From the NCBI RefSeq assembly GCF_900187395.1, contig NZ_FYEZ01000001.1:1240001-1304000 (forward strand): a stretch of DNA of 64,000 nt, in the 5' to 3' direction. The notes beneath the pieces are model-generated. The model did no database searches and was not told the origin of the DNA. It saw only the letters and a list, made by a program, of their open reading frames with translations. Position numbers and translations under genes: made by a program. This document shows, one piece after another, positions 59,416 through 64,000 of this stretch. Origin of the DNA: Kytococcus aerolatus (GTDB taxonomy: Bacteria > Actinomycetota > Actinomycetes > Actinomycetales > Dermatophilaceae). The number at the start of each line of letters is the position of its first letter. Within the stretch, counting starts at the first letter, position 1.

Positions 59416-59508
59416 GTGCGGCAGGTCCGTTCGGCACAGCCGGAGCACCCGGATAGGTTGGAGTGACGAAGGCAACACGTGCCCCGAGAGAACCAGACGG
59501 AGAACCCC

Positions 59509-61362
59509 ATGCCGCGCCAGTTCCAGTTCCACACCGAGGACGGTCACGAGACCGCGCAGATCGCTGTGAGGGGGCGACAGGTCCTCGCGCGGCCGATGCT
59601 CAACTACGGGTCCGCCTACACGATGGAGCAGCGCGACGCGCTGGGCCTGCGCGGCCTCATCCCGCCGGCGGTGAACACCATCGAGCAGCAGGTGGCCCGC
59701 TGCTACGGCCAGTTCAGCATGCAGCCGACCAACCTGGCCAAGTACGTCTACCTGAACTCGCTGCAGGACCTCAACGAGATCCTCTTCCACCGCCTCGTGG
59801 CCGAGCACCTCGAGGAGATGATGCCGATCATCTACACCCCCACCGTGGGTGAGGCGATCCAGGAGTTCTCCTCCACCTTCGACCGGCAGCGCGGCATGTA
59901 CCTGTCCATCGACCACGACGTGGACGTCGAGGGCATCACCTCCGCCCTGGCCGCCTACGGCAACGGCCCGGACGACATCGACATCGTCGTGGTGACCGAC
60001 TCCGAGGGCATCCTCGGCATCGGCGACCAGGGCGTCGGCGGCATCCGCATCGCCATCGGCAAGTCCGCCGTGTACACGACCGCCGCGGGCGTGCACCCGA
60101 TGCGCGTGCTGCCGGTGGTGCTCGACGTGGGCACCGACAACCTGGCCCTGCTGCACGACCCGAACTACCTGGGCCTGCGTCACGAGCGCGTCCGCGGCGA
60201 GCGCTACGACCAGTTCATCGACGCCTTCGTCGAGGCCGTCAAGGAGCGCTTCCCGCACGCCCTGCTCCACTGGGAGGACTTCGGCGCCACGAACGCCCAC
60301 CAGGTCCTCGAGCGCTACCGCGACGAGATCTGCACCTTCAACGACGACATCCAGGGCACCGCGGCCATCGTCGTGGCCTCCGTCCTGGCCGCCTGCCGCG
60401 CCAAGGAGGAGAAGCTCTCCGAGCAGCGCGTGGTCATCCACGGCGCGGGCACCGCCGGCATCGGCATCGCCGACCTGATGCGCGACATCATGATCAGCGA
60501 GGGGCTCTCCGAGGAGGAGGCCACCGCCCGCTTCTGGGGGCTGGGCTCCCGCGGCCTGATCCACACCGGCGGGAAGATGCGTCCCTTCCAGGAGCGCTAC
60601 GCCCGCGACACCGCCGAGCTGGAGGAGTGGAAGGCCGACGACGACGGCAACTACTCGCTGGAGGAGACGGTGCGGCAGGCCAAGCCGACCGTCCTCATCG
60701 GCACCTCGGCGCAGGCCGGCGCCTTCCACGAGGAGCTGGTGCGGGAGATGGCGGAGCACACCGACCGGCCGATCATCCTGCCGCTGTCCAACCCCACCTC
60801 GAAGGCCGAGGCCGTGCCGGAGGACCTGTTGGAGTGGACCGACGGCAAGGCGCTCATCGCCACCGGTTCGCCGTTCAAGCCGGTGGTCCGCGACGACGCG
60901 ACCTACTCGATCGCGCAGGCCAACAACGCGCTGGTCTTCCCGGGCATGGGCCTGGGGACCGTGGCCGTGCAGGCCACCCGCCTCACCGACGCGATGATCA
61001 CCGCCGCCGCCCAGGCCGTGGCGGAGATGACCACCGTGGGCACCGAGGGCGCGGCGATCCTGCCCTCCATGAAGGACCTGCGCTCGGTCTCCGCGGCAGT
61101 GGCCGAGCGGGTGGCCGAGGCGGCCGCCGCCGAGGAGGGCGTGGCCCGACTCATCCTCGAGAACCCGCGCGAGGAGATCGAGAAGCTCATGTGGACCGCG
61201 GAGTACCCGGAGGTGCAGGTGGTCGACGAGATCGAGAAGCCCAGCCCCCGCCCCACCGATCCCGTGAGCAAGCCCGCCAGGGGCAGCATCGGCGTGCGCT
61301 CCATGGGCGACGACTCGCCGCTGAGCCGCTGGCGCCCGCGCTTCCCCGGCCGCAAGGGCTGA
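59509..61362 (+). CDS. NAD-dependent malic enzyme
   Basis: The product is 617 residues, the large malic enzyme type (MaeA/Mae1 family, 550-620). It contains PIIYTPTVGEA, the catalytic Tyr and Lys regions, metal-site HWEDFGATNAHQ and FNDDIQGTAAI, and a Rossmann GAGTAGIGIA. It decarboxylates malate to pyruvate with NAD. ATG 59509 follows GGAG with a 6-base spacer and is preferred to GTG 59479. The stem at 61372-61426 terminates it. Confidence 0.93.
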   Translation: MPRQFQFHTEDGHETAQIAVRGRQVLARPMLNYGSAYTMEQRDALGLRGLIPPAVNTIEQQVARCYGQFSMQPTNLAKYVYLNSLQDLNEILFHRLVAEHLEEMMPIIYTPTVGEAIQEFSSTFDRQRGMYLSIDHDVDVEGITSALAAYGNGPDDIDIVVVTDSEGILGIGDQGVGGIRIAIGKSAVYTTAAGVHPMRVLPVVLDVGTDNLALLHDPNYLGLRHERVRGERYDQFIDAFVEAVKERFPHALLHWEDFGATNAHQVLERYRDEICTFNDDIQGTAAIVVASVLAACRAKEEKLSEQRVVIHGAGTAGIGIADLMRDIMISEGLSEEEATARFWGLGSRGLIHTGGKMRPFQERYARDTAELEEWKADDDGNYSLEETVRQAKPTVLIGTSAQAGAFHEELVREMAEHTDRPIILPLSNPTSKAEAVPEDLLEWTDGKALIATGSPFKPVVRDDATYSIAQANNALVFPGMGLGTVAVQATRLTDAMITAAAQAVAEMTTVGTEGAAILPSMKDLRSVSAAVAERVAEAAAAEEGVARLILENPREEIEKLMWTAEYPEVQVVDEIEKPSPRPTDPVSKPARGSIGVRSMGDDSPLSRWRPRFPGRKG

Positions 61363-61371
61363 GGCCGACGG

Positions 61372-61426
61372 CCTGAGGGCGCTGGCCCCCTCCCGCACGC
61401 CGCGGGAGGGGGCCAGCGCCCTCAGG
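61372..61426. terminator. Bidirectional terminator between malic enzyme and glycosidase-like genes
   Basis: Perfect 25-bp arms (61372-61396, 61402-61426) with a 5-nt loop, between two convergent genes, 6-10 bp from each stop. Confidence 0.9.
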
Positions 61427-61431
61427 TCGTC

Positions 61432-63042
61432 TCAGCGGATAACGATCGCGTCTCCGACCGGGCGCTCACCGGCCTCGTCCGAGGGGGAGTTCACGACCTC
61501 ACCGCCCACGACCATCGTCGTGGAGCCACCTCCATCGAGGTTGATCGCGGCGATCATCCCCAGCGCCCGAGCCACGGCGGCGGCCTCCGGCACGGAGACA
61601 CCGAGCTCACCCGGCTGGCGTCCATCGATGGTCACCAGGTGCAGGCCGCCCTCGGCGTCGAGGCCAGCCACGGTGCGCGGGTTGCGCTGCAGGAACCAGC
61701 CGTAGGCGAACCCGGCGGAGTCGGGGTGGGCCATGCCGTCGGCGGCCTGCGTGACGTGCAGCTCACCACCCCGGACGAGCTCCGGCCCACCGTTCACCAC
61801 CAGGGTCTGCGGATCGTCCAGGTCGTGCCCGTCCGCCAGCAGACGGACGTCGAGGCCAGCGTGGTCCCCGACCGCGAGGTCCGAGATCTCCGCAACCCGG
61901 TCCCCCGTGGCCTGCACGATCGTCTGCCCCTCCACGAGGTCACCACCCCGGTGCGGACGCACCGCGAGAACACGGCCCGTCTTCTGGGAGACGACGATCT
62001 CGTGCCCCTCGCCCTGCGGGGTGGTGGCGCCCCAGGCAGCGGTGAAGGCGACGATCTCGGCATCGTCCTCGCAGGTCACGTCGTGACGCGGATCCTCGGT
62101 CGGCTCGTCGCCCAGCCCACCGCAGTTCCGGATGGTGCCCGGCACGCGATTCAGGCCGTCCAGCTGGACGGTGCGGCCGTCGACCTGCAGGCTGCCGGTC
62201 CAGCGGGGGCGGACCACGGCTGCACGACGCAGCCGTCGGTCGAGCACCAGCACCGGGCGCTCCCCGACCGGCTCGCTGAGCAGGACACCGCGCTGGACGC
62301 TGGCACCAGCCGGGTCTCCCTCGGCGCCCGCCTCGGGGTCCATGACGAAGAAGCCACCGTTCACCGCAGCCACGGCGCCCTCGGCAGCGGCTAGTGCCGA
62401 GGTCGTCTCTCGGCGCTGCAGATCGGGACCGAAGGCCAGGCCGACACTGCCCCGGTAGGAGGCCGGGTCCACGCTGAGCACGCGGACGTTCCACGGGCCG
62501 GGCGCGTCGGTACCGCCGTCCCAGCCGGTGTTCCACACCCGCCCGGCGAATCCCTGTTCCACGGCGCGATCGAGCCAGGCGGTCGCCGCCTCCTCGGTGG
62601 AAAAGGTCTCGCGGGCTCGCACCCGGTGCCCGAGCAGGCCGTCCGGCACGTCCACGGCACCGGTCTGCTGCACGGGCTGCACCTCGGCCTCGAACCCGGC
62701 CGCCACGAGCGCGTCCACGAGTGCCCTCGCGTCACGCCGGGGGCGCACCGGCTGGGTGTCCTCGGGGTCACCTCCGGCAGTGGGGATGGCGAACTCGACC
62801 GCCCACCTCTGGTGAGCGCTGCGCTTGCCCCGGTGAATGGTCGTGAGGGCGACGCCAGGGGCGATCTGGGTGACCGTGCGCTGCTCGAGCAGGTCGGACG
62901 GGCCGAGAGGCAGGGGTTCCTCCCGGACCGGAGTCGTCTGGGAGGCAGCCACCACAGGGGCGACAGAGGCCAGCGCGACGGCGGGGGCGGTCCAGGCGGT
63001 GCCAGCGATCACAAGGCGGCGGGAGACGGGGTGGAGGGGCAT
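61432..63042 (-). CDS. Phosphodiester glycosidase (NAGPA-like) family protein, exported
   Basis: The product is 536 residues. A twin-arginine-like signal (SRRLVIAGTAWTAPAVALAS) is followed by an N-terminal region with a sporulation-related-repeat-like segment (about 55-160) and the NAGPA domain (about 200-535), with AVNGGFFVMD, LVVNGGPELV, TIDGRQPGELGVS and the signature INLDGGGSTTMV. The family cleaves phosphodiester-linked N-acetylglucosamine in mammals; in bacteria it acts on wall polymers or exopolysaccharide. ATG 63042 follows AGGAGA. Confidence 0.88.
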   Translation of the reverse strand: MPLHPVSRRLVIAGTAWTAPAVALASVAPVVAASQTTPVREEPLPLGPSDLLEQRTVTQIAPGVALTTIHRGKRSAHQRWAVEFAIPTAGGDPEDTQPVRPRRDARALVDALVAAGFEAEVQPVQQTGAVDVPDGLLGHRVRARETFSTEEAATAWLDRAVEQGFAGRVWNTGWDGGTDAPGPWNVRVLSVDPASYRGSVGLAFGPDLQRRETTSALAAAEGAVAAVNGGFFVMDPEAGAEGDPAGASVQRGVLLSEPVGERPVLVLDRRLRRAAVVRPRWTGSLQVDGRTVQLDGLNRVPGTIRNCGGLGDEPTEDPRHDVTCEDDAEIVAFTAAWGATTPQGEGHEIVVSQKTGRVLAVRPHRGGDLVEGQTIVQATGDRVAEISDLAVGDHAGLDVRLLADGHDLDDPQTLVVNGGPELVRGGELHVTQAADGMAHPDSAGFAYGWFLQRNPRTVAGLDAEGGLHLVTIDGRQPGELGVSVPEAAAVARALGMIAAINLDGGGSTTMVVGGEVVNSPSDEAGERPVGDAIVIR

Positions 63043-63185
63043 TCGGATCTCCTGTGGGTGAGGGGTGCCCGGCAGCGGGCCGCCCGCCAACACACCACCA
63101 CCGAGTGACCCCCGGGTGTCGCGCCGGCAAGGTTCCGGTGTCCGGCACCGGAACGCTGCGTGGCAGACCTGTCCCCGGTCACCTC

Positions 63186-63191
63186 TACGGT
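63186..63191 (+). promoter_or_regulatory. -10 element of a leaderless promoter (63198 gene)
   Basis: TACGGT ends six bases before ATG 63198. Confidence 0.6.
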
Positions 63192-63197
63192 GAACCC

Positions 63198-64000
63198 ATG
63201 TTCCTCCTCGACGACGGCTCGCTGGCCGTCAGCGCCCAGGACCTGCGGCTGGTCAGCGAGTGCGAGCTCGCCCTGCTCGACCGGCTGGACGTCACCCTGG
63301 GACGCACCCCGCGGCGCGCCGAGGAGGACCCGATGCTCGAGCGCCTCGCCGAGCTGGGTGACGCCCACGAGGCCCGTGAGCTGGAACGCCTGCAGACCGA
63401 GCACCCCGGCGGCGTCGTCATCGGGGAACGACCCCGCAGATTCGGGCTGGAGGGCTACCGGAAGGGCGCCACGTGGACGCTCAGGGCCTGCGCCGACCCC
63501 GCCACCCAGGTCGTCCACCAGGCGCCCGTGCTGCTCGAGGGCGGCGAGGGCCTGCTGCCGCTGGTGGGCATGGTCGACTTCCTCACCCGCACCCCCGCGG
63601 GCTGGCGGGTCGGCGACACCAAGCTCGCTGCCCGCTCGACCGTCGCCTCGATGCTGCAGGTGGCCGCCTACGCCGACGCCCTGGCCCGCGGCGGCCTGAC
63701 CGTCGCCCCCGAGGTCGACCTGGTGCTGGGCACCGGGGCGGTGGAGTCCCACCCGCTGGGCCCGACCGTCGCGGTGATGCGGGACCGCTGGGCGCACCTC
63801 TCCCGCCTGCTGAGCGAGCACCGGGAGGCCGAGGGGCCGGTCCGGTGGGGCGCCGCGGGCGTGGCCGCCTGCGGGCGCTGCGAGGTGTGCGCCCCGCTGG
63901 CCGAGGCCGCCGACGACCTGCTCGGGGTGGCCCGCATGTCCCTGGCCCGTCGGAAGGTGCTGCACGAGGCCGGGATCCGCACGATGGCCGAGCTGGCCGG
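63198..64000 (+). CDS. TM0106-type RecB-like nuclease (partial, runs off the window)
   Basis: 267 codons are visible and open to the window end. The PD-(D/E)xK nuclease core shows LGDAHEARELE, then VGMVDFLTR (Asp) and VGDTKLAARS (D-x-K), followed by LQVAAYADAL. A Cys cluster (CGRCEVCAP) and a helix-hairpin-helix segment (LHEAGIRTMAELAG) come next. In related proteins a helicase domain usually follows, so the full protein is probably over 1000 residues. Probably DNA repair or defence; role not established. Confidence 0.85.
   Translation, partial: MFLLDDGSLAVSAQDLRLVSECELALLDRLDVTLGRTPRRAEEDPMLERLAELGDAHEARELERLQTEHPGGVVIGERPRRFGLEGYRKGATWTLRACADPATQVVHQAPVLLEGGEGLLPLVGMVDFLTRTPAGWRVGDTKLAARSTVASMLQVAAYADALARGGLTVAPEVDLVLGTGAVESHPLGPTVAVMRDRWAHLSRLLSEHREAEGPVRWGAAGVAACGRCEVCAPLAEAADDLLGVARMSLARRKVLHEAGIRTMAELA

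Overview
The window is about 70% G+C, with GTG and TTG starts, many four-base ATGA/GTGA overlaps, mycobacterial-style leaderless promoters (TANNNT, six bases, start codon) and actinobacterial gene types (MMPL exporter, DesK-type two-component pair, CGNR and App1 proteins, TM0106-type nuclease). It is best read as chromosome from a high-GC actinobacterium, probably of the Micrococcales. The genus cannot be fixed from this sequence alone. No rRNA, tRNA, CRISPR array, integrase or phage structural gene was seen.

Region 1 (1-17.5 kb) is an accessory region. It is bracketed by two diverged direct copies of a segment of about 440 bp that carries a DUF4440/NTF2-like gene (1-443 and 17068-17517). Inside are a 60-base C homopolymer ahead of a frameshifted GNAT gene, and a truncated MerR gene. 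An IS481-type element of about 3.3 kb has matching 24-bp inverted ends next to CTAG and carries an AbiV-like (abortive infection) gene plus an SDR/TetR pair; a third isolated copy of the same terminus lies at 5471-5492. Next come a heterodimeric ABC exporter with a SoxR box and soxR, an ArsR-controlled MFS gene broken by two frameshifts, a proline iminopeptidase, several GNAT genes and GNAT relics, a YefM/YoeB toxin-antitoxin pair, and an AlbA/HATPase regulator whose ATG directly follows a 24-bp perfect inverted repeat.

Region 2 (17.5-26 kb) is a string of small regulators and enzymes: AraC plus VOC, a second VOC protein, a CGNR zinc-finger protein, a BKACE (DUF849) enzyme, an excisionase-like HTH protein whose coupled partner has been lost, a LysR/MFS divergent pair, an ORC-like AAA ATPase bordered by a gene-free stretch with five GGATCA motifs, and a rhodanese.

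Region 3 (26-64 kb) looks like core chromosome: an Fpg/Nei glycosylase coupled to an App1-like phosphatase and an acyl-CoA synthetase; an MMPL exporter; acetyl-CoA synthetase and a second acyl-CoA ligase; PhoD with a PHO-box-like site; an ABC-2 exporter joined by overlaps to its own histidine kinase and response regulator; a BCCT transporter coupled to a 51-residue protein; two paralogous esterase lipoproteins around aroD; an SDR enzyme with an N-terminal zinc ribbon; an unrecognised secreted/membrane protein pair; PAP2, M28 peptidase, flavohemoglobin, malic enzyme, a phosphodiester glycosidase-like protein, and the start of a RecB-like nuclease cut by the window edge. Convergent or terminal genes are separated by long GC-rich perfect inverted repeats, probably terminators, without clear U-tracts.
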